NCBI GenBank assembly: GCA_016648135.1
Contig: JADDOH010000472.1
Location: 62,001-126,000, forward strand
Reading direction: 5' to 3'
Length of the DNA: 64,000 nt
Source: Agrypnia vestita
Taxonomy: Eukaryota; Arthropoda; Insecta; Trichoptera; Phryganeidae
The position numbers and the translations under genes were made by a program. The notes under the pieces are model-generated. The model was not told where the DNA came from. It worked only from the letters and a program-made list of their open reading frames with translations, and did no database searches. Shown piece after piece: positions 44,891 through 55,137 of the stretch (position 1 is the first letter of the stretch; each line of letters starts with the position of its first letter).

Positions 44891-45427
44891 ACTCCCTTTC
44901 TTTGTAAAATATAACAACAATTAAATACGAATTACAACATATAACATAACACTAAACTTACAGTAATTTAATATGTTTCTAAAATGTCAGATGTTTTGAG
45001 CTTTTTGATAAGACACTTCATGCTTTGAAGATTAAATTCTAAAAACAGTCAACTCAGTCACTTTAGATTTTCGAAATTCGTAGTAATATTATGTATACCG
45101 ACGGAGTAATTCAAATTAAGAAAATATTCCGCGACGTTATCGGGCCGCCGTTGCTAGTAATCAAACTTTGGTAATGATTCCAATATGAAAAAACCATTAA
45201 AATTTCTAAAAATTCGAAATTATAGTATAATTATTAATTTTTCTAAACGAAAATTGTGTGCGTAAATGTAAAAATCGTGGCGACGATCAAGAAGATCGTC
45301 GCCACGAGTCTGCTTGCAAAGTTTCAGCTCGATTGGATCACGGGAAAAGGGTTAAAAAATCCAAAGTTTTTTCGACGGCAAGCCGGCAAGCAAGCAAGCA
45401 GACGCTACGAGTTAATATAAAGGGAGT
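44891..45427. repeat. Repeat G, copy 2 (long form)
   Basis: Bounded by ACTCCCTTT and AAAGGGAGT. The middle (AACAGTCA, TTTAGATTTTCGA, ACCGACGGAGTAATTCAAAT, ATATTCCGC) matches 59803-59960, and the right part matches copies 1 and 3. It contains a perfect 13-bp hairpin, CGTGGCGACGATC / GATCGTCGCCACG with AAGAA loop (45276-45306), absent as such from the other copies. Confidence 0.65.
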
Positions 45428-45599
45428 AAAAAATATAGAAATATATCATATATGTCAGAAGTCTGCGTGCAATTAGGTTTTCTTATTTATTTTGTTGGGT
45501 TAGAAGTATTCGGTAGAGAAATATTTCAGAATGTATATTTTACTGTTTCGATCGCGCAATAATTTAACTCTGACCGATAATTTTTACAATCACGAAACT

Positions 45600-45850
45600 T
45601 TTTTCATGGTTCGAGATTTTCCGGGCAGGATCTTTCCGGTCACTGATTTTTCGGACAGGATTTTTGCGGACACTGACTATTTCGGACTTAGATTATTGCG
45701 AATTATACGAAAATACGGATAATATTTTTTGTCCGAAATAATCAATGTCCGTAAAAATCCTCTCCGGAAAAATCCTGTCCGGAAAAATCAGTGTCCGGAA
45801 TAGTCACTGTTCGCAAAATTCGTGTGCGGTAAAATCCGTTCGTCTTTTTT
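45600..45850. repeat. Long imperfect palindrome built from a short motif
   Basis: Left arm about 45617-45690 (TTTTCCGGGCAGGATC, TTCGGACAGGATTTTTGCGG, ACACTGACTATTTCGGAC) is complementary to about 45731-45815 (GTCCGAAATAATCAATGTCC, AAAATCCTGTCCGGAAAAAT, CAGTGTCCGGAATAGTCA). Each arm repeats AAAAATCCTGTCCGG or its complement. The two arms could form a hairpin of about 70-80 imperfect pairs around a 40-bp loop. Confidence 0.65.
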
Positions 45851-45859
45851 CATGCATCC

Positions 45860-46325
45860 TCAGGATATTATTTATGAGGTTTTGTGTCTGGTTCGCTGAC
45901 GACTGCCTTAATTCAAAAAGTAGACCTTTTTTTCATTCCGTACTCTCTTTCTGCTTTCAAATATTCCTCTTGCCTGGAAACAACATTGAATATTGAAACT
46001 GAATATTGAACGCTGTCAATAAACGTCATTAAAATGTTCATAAAGTGATTACATTTCGCACCACTACTATTACAAGGGAATGCACAAACATATGGAGGAT
46101 GTACTGATAGAAGGCATTAAGTCATAAAAACAAGCTCTGAGATATTCGCATTTAAAGAGATGTTAAATTTTTAAAGCAGGTAGAACCATATCGGATTTAA
46201 AAAAATATATCATACAGAACTGTTTTTTGGGCACCGCTTTATAAAATTTGATATCAATGAGTTGATACATTTATATATTGGGGAAAAAATATCGAAATTA
46301 AATTTTTATGTGACAGAATAATATG
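45860..46325. other. Intergenic, nothing recognised
   Basis: AT-rich, no supported feature. Confidence 0.3.
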
Positions 46326-46329
46326 AAAT

Positions 46330-46945
46330 ACTAGCTGTTCGTACCCGGCGTTGCACGGGTTAAGGATTAAGTTGAAAATAAATTTGTGGGGGAAACAAAG
46401 GTTCCATTGTTGGTAAAGCCTCTAATTAAAACAACGTTTTCATTTAATCAAGGCTGGGATGAATAGGATGTCAAGGGAAGAAATATGTCATATTTTTTCA
46501 TTCGGGAATATATGTACCTATGCAAAAATTGGGTCCAATCGGTGAAGCGGTGTAGATTTGTACAGAAAATATATCTGGGAGAAAGGATGGGTTAGAGGGG
46601 GAAGGGGAAATGTTGCCTACATTACCCGACCGGCCCTAAATAATAAGTTTCCAAATGTTGAGTGCAATCGGTCGAACGGTACAAGATTTGCATTGAAAAT
46701 ATATCAGAGGGAGCGGAAGGGGTAAAAGGGGAGGGAGGAAATATCGCTTATGTTACCCGCCGGGTCCTAAAGAATAAGTTTCCAAATTTTGAGTCCGAAC
46801 GGTACAGATTTACATTGAAAATATATCAGGGAAGTGGATGGGGTAAAATGGAAGGGGGGAAATGGATGGTACCCGCCGGGTCCTTAAGAATAAGTTTCCA
46901 AATTTTGAGTCCTATCAGTCGAACGCTACAGGTTTGCATTAAAAT
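46330..46945 (+). repeat. Dispersed repeat A, copy 2
   Basis: The best full-length copy: head CTAGCTGTTCGTACCCGGCG then TTGCACGGGTTAAGG, followed by CCATTGTT and CAAGGCTGGGA. Then come three to four modules of about 118-130 bp, each with CCTAAAGAATAAGTTTCCAA, TTTTGAGTC and CGAACGGTACAGATTT, ending near 46945. Confidence 0.65.
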
Positions 46946-46959
46946 TATATCAGCGATAG

Positions 46960-47980
46960 GTTGACAATCTGTAACATGTGTATTGTCTAAAAACTTATTA
47001 ACCTGAAACTTATTCCTAAAATTGTATTTAGTGATTTGCGTTAGTCTGAATATTATTCTCAATATATTTTATCATTTACTATTTTTCATTATTAATTATT
47101 AATTAACCGTAAGTAGTGTATTAAGTGTAGTATATTATATCATATTCAAATGTTCACAAAATATTCATACTAACTTATACTTTAATGTCACTCAAAGACC
47201 ATCTATTAGGAACATTAATGAAATGTTGACGGTCTGTTTGTTAATAAATAAAATAAATAAAATGTTGAAAACACCTTTATGGAGATTTAATTAATAAATC
47301 GCTCGAGCACTTTTGTGAGCCGAGATTGCTCGAAACCGCTCAGTAGGAACAGTAGAATCACGACACGTTTCTCACCAATAAAAAATCCGTCATCGACCTT
47401 TCACTTGATAGTCATTATCTACTGATAAATTAACCCTTCAAATGATGTTAAACATTATTTCAGTGCTTTACGTTTAAAAATATTTCGTTTGATACATTAT
47501 TTACCTGACATATAAAAGAGAACTTTGATTTGATATTATAAAAATAAATCTTACATTTGATTAATGTTTCCATCCCTAGGGGGCTACTGTTAGTCGTTTC
47601 GACTAACACGGTTAATTCTTCGTGTCAACTCAGTCACCGACAGGACGTTGAAAGAATCGGCTGTGTTACGATGGTAAGTACAGCTATTTTCGAAATACGA
47701 TGTACTTGTTAGCTTAATCGGGCCTAGGGTTAAGATAAATTGAATCATCTTTGAGACTGTTATACCTAAAAATCGTACAATGACATGCCAGCTGTCTGAC
47801 GAGGCACTGAAATTAGTAACTAGTCTTAAATAACGCCTACAGTAAATACAGAGTATCAAACTATTACTTCACTAGCCGTACGTACACCCGTGAAAAATCA
47901 CAGGAAATAGGTACTAATAATTAATAAAAACTCTTGCGTGATCGCGCAACTTGATCGCGCGCTGATTGCGTGTCACACTC
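46960..47980. other. Intergenic, nothing recognised
   Basis: AT-rich; no ORF or repeat with support. Confidence 0.35.
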
Positions 47981-47984
47981 GAAT

Positions 47985-48055
47985 TATCTAAAGTTTTAGT
48001 TCCAGCAACGGACCGACAGACGGACAGACAGATAACTAAATTATTATAGTTAGAT
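47985..48055 (+). repeat. Repeat B 3' end fragment
   Basis: GGACCGACAGACGGACAGAC followed by AACTAAATTATTATAGTTAG, the terminal part of family B. Confidence 0.45.
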
Positions 48056-48485
48056 TTATAAATATCGACAAATTTAAATAACTTTTTTTCAAATCTTAGT
48101 GTTTTTTTTTTAATAATCGTCATTTCATATTAACACGCATGGATCGAATTAATTATTACTTATTATTGAAAGTATTTAAAATACATAAAATATAAAGATT
48201 ATTTTTTTTAATTACGGTTCATTCGTGTACTGTTGAATTTGAATTTTTTTTTCGTTTTACTGTCTTAAACTATCCAATTTACTCTATATTTTGTAGCTTG
48301 TGGATTATCATCGCTCCAAATGTGGCAACTCTGTTTATTAATATAGCCATTTAACCAAAAATGTGCTTCATCGCTGAACACATTTGGATTGTGAAAATTA
48401 GACCTCCAGATTATGCCACGTAACCGACAGTCACGCGCCCATATGCCACAAATCATATTTAAATGTTAATGACATTAAATTATCT

Positions 48486-48491
48486 GTATAT

Positions 48492-48532
<41 letters not shown>
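48486..48532. repeat. (TA)n microsatellite
   Basis: About 47 bp of TA dinucleotides with one interruption (TAATAT). A shorter (TA)n lies at 50819-50839. Confidence 0.9.
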
Positions 48533-48534
<2 letters not shown>

Positions 48535-48673
48535 TTTTATGTGCCTGGTTTCAAGTGAAGTGTGAAGTATTCTCTATATACTCGCTGAGTACCTCCGTAT
48601 TTTTACTTCCTATATATTTAAATTATACTTACTTTCTTACATTATATCTGTATTGTTGCTATATATTATTACT

Positions 48674-48965
48674 TTACTAGCTGTAACCCGTCAAAAATGA
48701 CGTGACATTTACATGCCGGTTCCGAAAGAATAAGTATTTACTTATTTACAGCCGACACCCATGAAATAGTAAAATAATCGAATATATTTTTTTATATTTT
48801 CCCTACCGGCAGTTAAAGTTACTATTTTAAACCCTGGCGATCGTGCTGGGCGGAACATGAAATGGTTCGCGTCTTTGATAAGCCATAGTATATATTTATA
48901 GTATCTTTCTTTCAGTCCACGGGAAGCGGCGGTAGCAACACGCGTTAGGCGGCCGGCTCGGATAT
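48674..48965 (+). repeat. Dispersed repeat B, copy 2
   Basis: Starts ACTAGCTGTAACCCGTCAAA, then ACATGCCGGTTCCGAAAGAA, GGCAGTTAAAGTTAC, ATGGTTCGCGTCTTTGATAA and CAGTCCACGGGA; the last two match copy 1 (18900-18975), the first two match copy 3 (56879). Confidence 0.6.
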
Positions 48966-49019
48966 GCTGGCCCGGGGAGTAATACATAAATACAGTATAA
49001 CGATTCCATTCTCTCAAAT

Positions 49020-49130
49020 CACGAAACGTCGGCTAGAAAGGTCAGATGTACGCGGCAGAATATCCTATAAAACTACACACGGAAGATTCTGAAAGACCGT
49101 GAAAACCTTAGAACATTTTTAAAGAAACGA
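49020..49130 (+). repeat. Foldback repeat C, right-half copy
   Basis: ACGAAACGTCGGCTAGAAAG, then CTATAAAACTACACACGGAAGATTCTG-like diverged sequence in pieces, then GACCGTGAAAACCTTAGAAC matching 20345-20370. Confidence 0.5.
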
Positions 49131-49144
49131 TGACATTTATTTGA

Positions 49145-49380
49145 AAGTAAGGAATAATGAATTATTTGTTGAAAATGAGTTTTCCGGCTCCGACTGGCAG
49201 CGCGGCGGCGAGCGGGTCAGGCGCAGCGCCTCCGAGCGCCTCGCGCCTCGCGCCGCCTCACTCCACGACTGTCTCACTCCACCCGCCAGCAGCTTGGAGC
49301 GTGCCGGACAGTTGTCTAGTCCCTACTAGTGCACCCCGCTTCAGTGTCCCGAAATTCGACTAATATTATTCTTCAATCGG
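49145..49380 (+). promoter_or_regulatory. CpG-rich islet with a proline/alanine/serine ORF
   Basis: 49190-49330 is strongly GC/CpG-rich. A frame from 49157 (MNYLLKMSFPAPTGSAAASG ...) runs 68 codons to a stop at 49363; it is low-complexity and resembles nothing known, so a non-coding 5' exon or promoter is as likely. Confidence 0.25.
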
Positions 49381-49399
49381 AATAATTTCTCGGGAAAGC

Positions 49400-49910
49400 C
49401 TCGCAGGCAAGTAAACAATTTCTCTCATTTTCTTCGGCATTTTTATTTACCTCACTTCATATTTAAAAAAATATATAAATCATGATTATATTTTTATCTA
49501 ATTTTACATATCTAGGGTAGAAAGCCAAAAGGTGATTATTTTGAACTTTACAGGAGAGAAAAATTATGTTTTGTCAATATTTCTTTTGTTGTTTATTTAA
49601 TTTATTTATGATGAACCAAAATCTGTATAATTTTTTATATAAGTATATCTATATAAAAAATTGTACTGATTATGCCTGTCTCACTAGAGAAATCTGTATC
49701 GAAACAGGTAAAAATCTGTGTCGAGATAGGCATTAACGAATTCCATATGTGTTTTGGATTAAAAAAATGGAAATCATTTAATGAAAAGAGAAGCATTGAC
49801 AAATTCAGATGTACAGAACTTTCTTTCACACTCCTGCAAGTTCGAATTAATCACTAACGCCCTTTTGGCTTCCTACCCTCGATATTATAAATATGGAATT
49901 AGTATAAATT
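49400..49910. other. Intergenic, nothing recognised
   Basis: 49630-49850 has two opposite 60-codon frames without motifs; regarded as chance. Confidence 0.3.
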
Positions 49911-49917
49911 AAAAATG

Positions 49918-50125
49918 AAAGCCCTCGTAGTCCAATGGACATGATACTGGCTTCCCATTCGGGTTCGATTCCCGATGAGGTCACGATACATCTGTGCGAT
50001 CATCTTGAGCCTGGGGTGTTTTTGTGACTTGTTTCGCTACAGTAATTGGGTCCCACTGCCTGTTGTAGCAAAGATTACTTGCCATCATACTGCCGTGATT
50101 CTATAAGCCAGATGTGAAAAAAAAA
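49918..50125 (+). repeat. tRNA-derived SINE
   Basis: The head has an A-box TAGTCCAATGGA and a B-box GGTTCGATTCC spaced as in a tRNA (GCCCTCGTAGTCCAATGGAC ... CGATGAGGTCAC). A 100-bp unrelated body follows, ending in an A-rich tail (AAAAAAAAAACAG at about 50117). The anticodon arm and acceptor pairing are imperfect, so this is a SINE driven by an internal RNA polymerase III promoter, not a tRNA gene. Confidence 0.65.
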
Positions 50126-50129
50126 ACAG

Positions 50130-53000
50130 AAGCAAATGAAATGTAACACTTTAAAACGGTGTTTTTGATTGCACATTGTCCAGATAACAGGAATACTTGG
50201 AAAGAAAATGTTTACACATCTTAAATAATGTGACACGAAGTGTAATCGTAATCGCATTTGTCGCTCGTAAATAATAATTAAAATTGATTTGTAATCAAAG
50301 AATCTTGATGGACGTATTACGCGATGTGATTTTGCCGCATCATTTTTTCAATAAAAATGATAACGTAATAACGTTCTGCTATCTCAGATCAAAATATTTT
50401 TACTATGAGATCATCCTCGTTTACCACTCAAGTTAGGAAGCGGATAGTATTTCTGATGTCAAAAACCTAACTTTAGGCGAAGAAAATTTTGCATTCGAAC
50501 AAATTATTTTCAGTTGGTGTCCTACTCACACTTTTACTTAATTAAAAAAAATGATAGTCCGAAACACTTCTTACGGGGGCTGCAATCGGACAGTGTCCTT
50601 TATTTGTAATTTACGTAAGTGATCACAAATATCGAAATAATTAAAAGAAGATAGCTAATCGGTTGTTACCTACCCTACTATTTTTTGTTGTTCACCGAGT
50701 AGAAAACAGTATTCCTGTATTCAAATTTTTTTGTTTCTCGCTGAAAATGTTTCCTTTTCGGTGAATAAATAATAGGCTTGGTCAATCCTAGTCATCGAAT
50801 ATAGCCTCTTTTGAAATTATATATATATATATATATATAAATAAACATATTTATTTATCATTGATATATTTTGCTACAGTTCAGAGCACGTAGTGTAGTG
50901 CAGTGATAGGAAAATACTTTCAATTTAAAGGACTAATCGGGAATTTTATTTGATTTAAATTTCTCATGTTCCCGGAAGTTAGACAAATGCAGGTAGTTAG
51001 GGAGCTTCTATAACTAGTGATTGCTCCACAGATCAGATGGGCTTCCAGCTCCGACTTGCGTACAGTGGAGTAAAATATATGCTAGTATGAAAATTATTAA
51101 GTCACTTTGCCGGCAGGTGGTGGCTTTTCCTTTAACATAAGTTACCGAGAATCCGTAAAATTCTGATAATAAATAATGAAATCGATTGTTTTACGACGTC
51201 AGAAAACATTTTATATCTGAATTGAACCGAATGCGCCAGGCTGAAAGTGCTCAAGGTGAATCCTAAGGTCCGGGATTGTCAAAGCATAACGCCATTTTAA
51301 ATAATTAAATTCTTCAAGTTGCGATAACGATGCGAGAACAATAATAATGTACGATGTAAACAGTAATAACAATAACGCACTATCGATAAGTTTTAATTTC
51401 AATCCCCGCTGCGACCGACGTGTTGTGATTGATATCCAAGGCAGGTGCTTTTCCGTTCCGGGGACACGTCTTGCCATTATTGCCGAATGACAATTTCTTA
51501 TATCTTTGTTGCCAATTTAAGAGAATCGTGCCGCTCTATATTTTACGGGTATTGTACTAGCAGCCGTAAAATAAAGATAATTTGAGCAGCTGTAAGTACG
51601 AGTAAATTAATATTAATTATAATCAACAAGAATTGCGCAACAATCGGCGATAATTACTGGCACATAGCTAAATTTGCGAATATTTGAGAAGATTTATAAA
51701 ATACCGTCGTGACATTAAAAAAATATACCTAAATAAAGTTTTTTCTACCCCTGTTATTATTGTACGAGAAATTCCTAAATATACGCTCGCAGTAGGAATA
51801 AGCAACATCGTAATTGTCCGGTTCAAAATTGCTTTTTTGCACAATTTTAGTCGAAATTGATTTTCACCCCGGCCAGAAATATTGTGGGTAACATTTTATG
51901 GTCGTAGGTTTTGAAAGCAATATTCGATACCAGAATATACCAGATACCCCACTGGCACGCAGCAGGCAGAGAGCAGAGCGACCGTCGACACTTTCCTTTA
52001 TTTCATCACACTCTTCGGTAATCAGGCATAATGCGAGCGCGCAACTGAACGAGAAATGGCTCAAATCAGACATTTCCACTCGCCTTGACACCGCCGAGGA
52101 ATACAATCACTCGCCTAAGAAAATATTCTAGACGGAAATATTCCGCAGGCGGGTTCAGGCCGGTGGTGCAGCCCTCGCCCGGAAACCGGTTACATCCTTG
52201 TTGAATTGTCAAACCTCCAGATTATTATCTTTAGAAATCGTGGATCACATCACCTCAGCTGGAAATATGGATCAACGACAGGCGACTGTACGTATTACTT
52301 TGAGGGATAACGGCAGCGTAGCATTATGAACCAATGTGTGAAAATGGCTGAGGGCTTCCAGTAAAAGATTTTTAGATTGTTGTATTTTAATAACAGTTTC
52401 GTACAAGTTTCTACAGATTCGGCTTACATAATTTTACGTTCAAATAGTTACTTGAGATGCAAATAAATATTTGATGTGTTTATAGAATAGTGCGTAATGT
52501 TCTCCCGAAGAATAATTTTGTAGCACCCAATCGTACACCCTGGACCAACCAACTTTATTTCCCGTTATCCGTATGTAACATTCATTACACAGATTATAAG
52601 TTTAATCTTCTCTTGCTCCATCCTTTCTGCGGACATTGGCTCTCATCTCTTTATTTACTGCGGCCCGGAATAGCTCCACAGTAGACTCTCTGGTGATGTT
52701 CTATGATAAGTTTATTACATTATATATTATAAGTTAATACCTCCTTTATCTAGAGTGTGTGGCAAATTTAATAGAATTTTTCATTTATAAAATCTATAAA
52801 AGGGTAGACAGGTGATCGGTTTGCCATCTTTTAAAAGTTTAATAACTCTAATTTCAGTCATTGAAAATTTATTTAATACGTTTTATTTCAAATTTACCTT
52901 TTTTCTTCTTCAGTCAACCAACTCAATAAGATAATGTTCAAATTAAAGTGGGATATATAAAGTGGGAGGTAGGGTGATAGTTAAGCCGGTAATGCATAAG
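50130..53000. other. Long stretch without a supported gene
   Basis: 51211-51477 (minus) opens an 88-codon frame with one hydrophobic segment (LLLLLFTSYIIIVLASL) and 51898-52131 a 77-codon frame; neither has family resemblance. Otherwise AT-rich and featureless apart from the (TA)n at 50819. Confidence 0.35.
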
Positions 53001-53007
53001 TAATAAT

Positions 53008-53128
53008 TACACATACCTACTAATATTTAAAAATTCATTTTTAAAATTCATTTTTAAAATTCATTTTTAAAATTCATTTTTAAAATTCATTTTTAAAATT
53101 CATTTTTAAATATTAGTGGGTACATGTA
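53008..53128. repeat. Tandem 13-bp array framed by inverted repeats
   Basis: 53008-53029 and 53107-53128 are 22-bp inverted repeats (TACACATACCTACTAATATT, right arm complement with four mismatches). Between them is a run of six units of ATTCATTTTTAAA. The TIR-plus-array structure suggests a small mobile element carrying a minisatellite. Confidence 0.65.
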
Positions 53129-53139
53129 TATTGTATAGT

Positions 53140-53945
53140 GGGTATGTATGACTATGTATATACGAGTACTTACCGAATGTCTTTTCGAATGTACAAAATG
53201 TCTAAAAAAATTGTATAATGCTTCACAATTTACTTACCAGAACAGACTTACACGGTCAATTAGTTACTTAAAATAGTCAAATAATTTATTATGGATTCAG
53301 AAATATAGAAAGAGTAGATTCAGGTAAAGGATCGATAATCAAAGGATCAATAATCAATGTTGTTAATGTTAAAACATGAAGATAAACATAACATCTAATA
53401 TCTTTAATTGTAGAGTGCTTTCTTGAGAGCTCATCGAATTAATCTCAAAACCATATTCACTTGTGACCCTGTATAATCTGTATCACTGTGTAATCCTTTA
53501 CAATTTACGTATTTTATCAGTCAAAGTGACATGTCCTTCTATCAGAACTAAATTAGCCGATACGTGAACCTCCCAAGTCAATTATTCGGATAATTTTGAT
53601 CGATATACTCGCGATACGAACTACGCGAGATATCGTGTCCACGACATGTCATATACATCCAATACAAAATGCGTTATATTCCATGTATTACTTAAATTTT
53701 AAAGGAGCGCGGTTGAAATGAATCGAAATATTCCGGAAGCTGAAGTCCGCAAAGAGATTTAATTTTTAAAAATTATTAATTTATGAAATCTTAACTTTAC
53801 AATAGTTTAAAGTGATACCTTCGAGGTAATGAACAGTGGGTTAACCAGTAACCGAGGTTTACGAAGTAACTTGAACGTAATGCAGCAAACTAACTTGAAA
53901 GTATTATTAATATTATTAATATTTAAAGCATTAACTTTGCGGTTA
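53140..53945. other. Intergenic, nothing recognised
   Basis: AT-rich; no supported feature. Confidence 0.3.
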
Positions 53946-53954
53946 GACATTATA

Positions 53955-54100
53955 ACAGATTGTTAGTTAACTTTGTAAAAACCAATACCAGAGTGTAGTG
54001 GTCTTTACTGGTAGTGGTTTTTACAAAGTTAACTAACAATCTGTTAACTTGAAAGTAATTTGTGTATCGGTCAGAGTCTACCGGTGAAAGCACCGAAATG
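53955..54100. repeat. Repeat D, 38-bp inverted repeat and tail
   Basis: TAACAGATTGTTAGTTAACT.. (53955) is complementary over about 38 bp, with one or two mismatches, to TGGTAGTGGTTTTTACAAAG.. ending at 54048. The right arm belongs to the D family also seen at 16600-16640. Downstream, CGGTGAAAGCACCG (54071-54084) forms a small hairpin followed by AAATG. Confidence 0.6.
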
Positions 54101-54224
54101 TATGATACAGATCCACATAGGTTTTTTAAATGTTTTGATATTAATATTGTGTCTTTAAAGTGATTACCATATGCCCAGATCTCGGCGATGTTAAAAAATA
54201 ATACGAATTCGGAAGAAGTACTCG

Positions 54225-55035
54225 AGTGTAGTGACGACGGCGGCGGCGCCCCGAGCCGAGCTCGCTGGAAGTTTCGCAATAAACCGGCGGAGGTGCGCGA
54301 GCGAGCGGCCGCCCCGGGCCGGCACCGCCCGACCTGAGCGACTCGACACTGTATTACCATCCGCGTACACGCACACTTTATTTCATGTTTTCTTTTGTTA
54401 TCATTTTTATATTATATTATTTATATACTTTGTTTTTGTTATTTCCTTTCGTATGTTATATATTGTTATTTTCCTTATTTTATATAACGTTAACTTCATT
54501 TTGATATTTATCTCTCTCTATTTCAATTATCACTTATATTCGATGTCATTGTCGGTTTTGTCTTTTCGTTGTTAACTTCCTTTATGCCGTTATTTTCTCC
54601 ACTCGGTTATTATCTTTTAGTCATAATTCGTATTCTGTCCTTTTATTTTATTTTGGTCCCTATTTCTCCCGAGGCAATAACGCGGTTTGGGCGGACTCCT
54701 CGCAGCGCGGCGCTAGTGGGTTTGCTTCATCGGCGGCGTAGCGAGGAAGCCGCTTTAGCGTTAAAAAATGCAATCCGGATGGCGCGAGGGTAGGGCCGAT
54801 CGGTAGTAGAAGAAATGGTCGGTCCGCCGGCCGCAGCACCACTCGAGTATTACCGGGAATTCCGAACCAGTACGCGATCCGCGGCGGAATGTGCCGCTAC
54901 TCGGTACTTATCTCTCGGCCCCACTTTCCTTCCCTCGGTGCCCCCAGCGGCGGCGGCCGACCCGGAGCGCCACTTCGGGTCGGAAGCGTAAGAAAGGTTG
55001 CGCGATGCCTTCGTTAACGGTCCTTATTGTTTCAG
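54225..55035 (+). promoter_or_regulatory. CpG-rich region upstream of the transporter gene
   Basis: 54225-54345 and 54680-55000 are GC/CpG-rich islets directly upstream of the first recognised exon. They probably hold the promoter and a non-coding first exon, because the exon at 55036 begins after a good acceptor (TTGTTTCAG) and so must have an upstream partner. A GTAAGA donor-like word follows GGAAGC at about 54988 but would leave a 49-bp intron. The exact start site is not visible. Confidence 0.4.
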
Positions 55036-55137
55036 GAGACGGCGCCGTTAAGATTATCAGCGAACCCGCCTTAATAAAATGGACAAGATGGATAAATCGC
55101 CCAAACCTTCCATAAGCCTGAATGAATTCAATTCGAC
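55036..55137 (+). CDS. Transporter exon with start codon
   Basis: Acceptor TTGTTTCAG before 55036, 43 nt of 5' UTR, ATG at 55079 in context AAAATGG, then 59 coding nt ending TCG AC before donor GTAAGT (phase 2). A second Met three codons later (MDKMDK) could also initiate. Confidence 0.8.

Noticed and set aside
49157..49363. 68-codon Pro/Ala/Ser-rich frame
   Set aside because: Low complexity in a CpG islet; no splice or family support, kept only as a promoter/5' exon candidate.
49918..49985. tRNA-like sequence with A and B boxes
   Set aside because: Acceptor and anticodon stems do not pair properly, and it continues into an unrelated body with an A-rich tail, so it is called a SINE, not a tRNA gene.
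51211..51477. 88-codon minus-strand frame with one hydrophobic segment
   Set aside because: No family resemblance and no neighbouring exons; a single hydrophobic run in AT-rich DNA is common by chance.
53030..53106. Regular 13-bp units considered as iterons or CRISPR
   Set aside because: No spacers, and the array is framed by inverted repeats of a mobile-element type.
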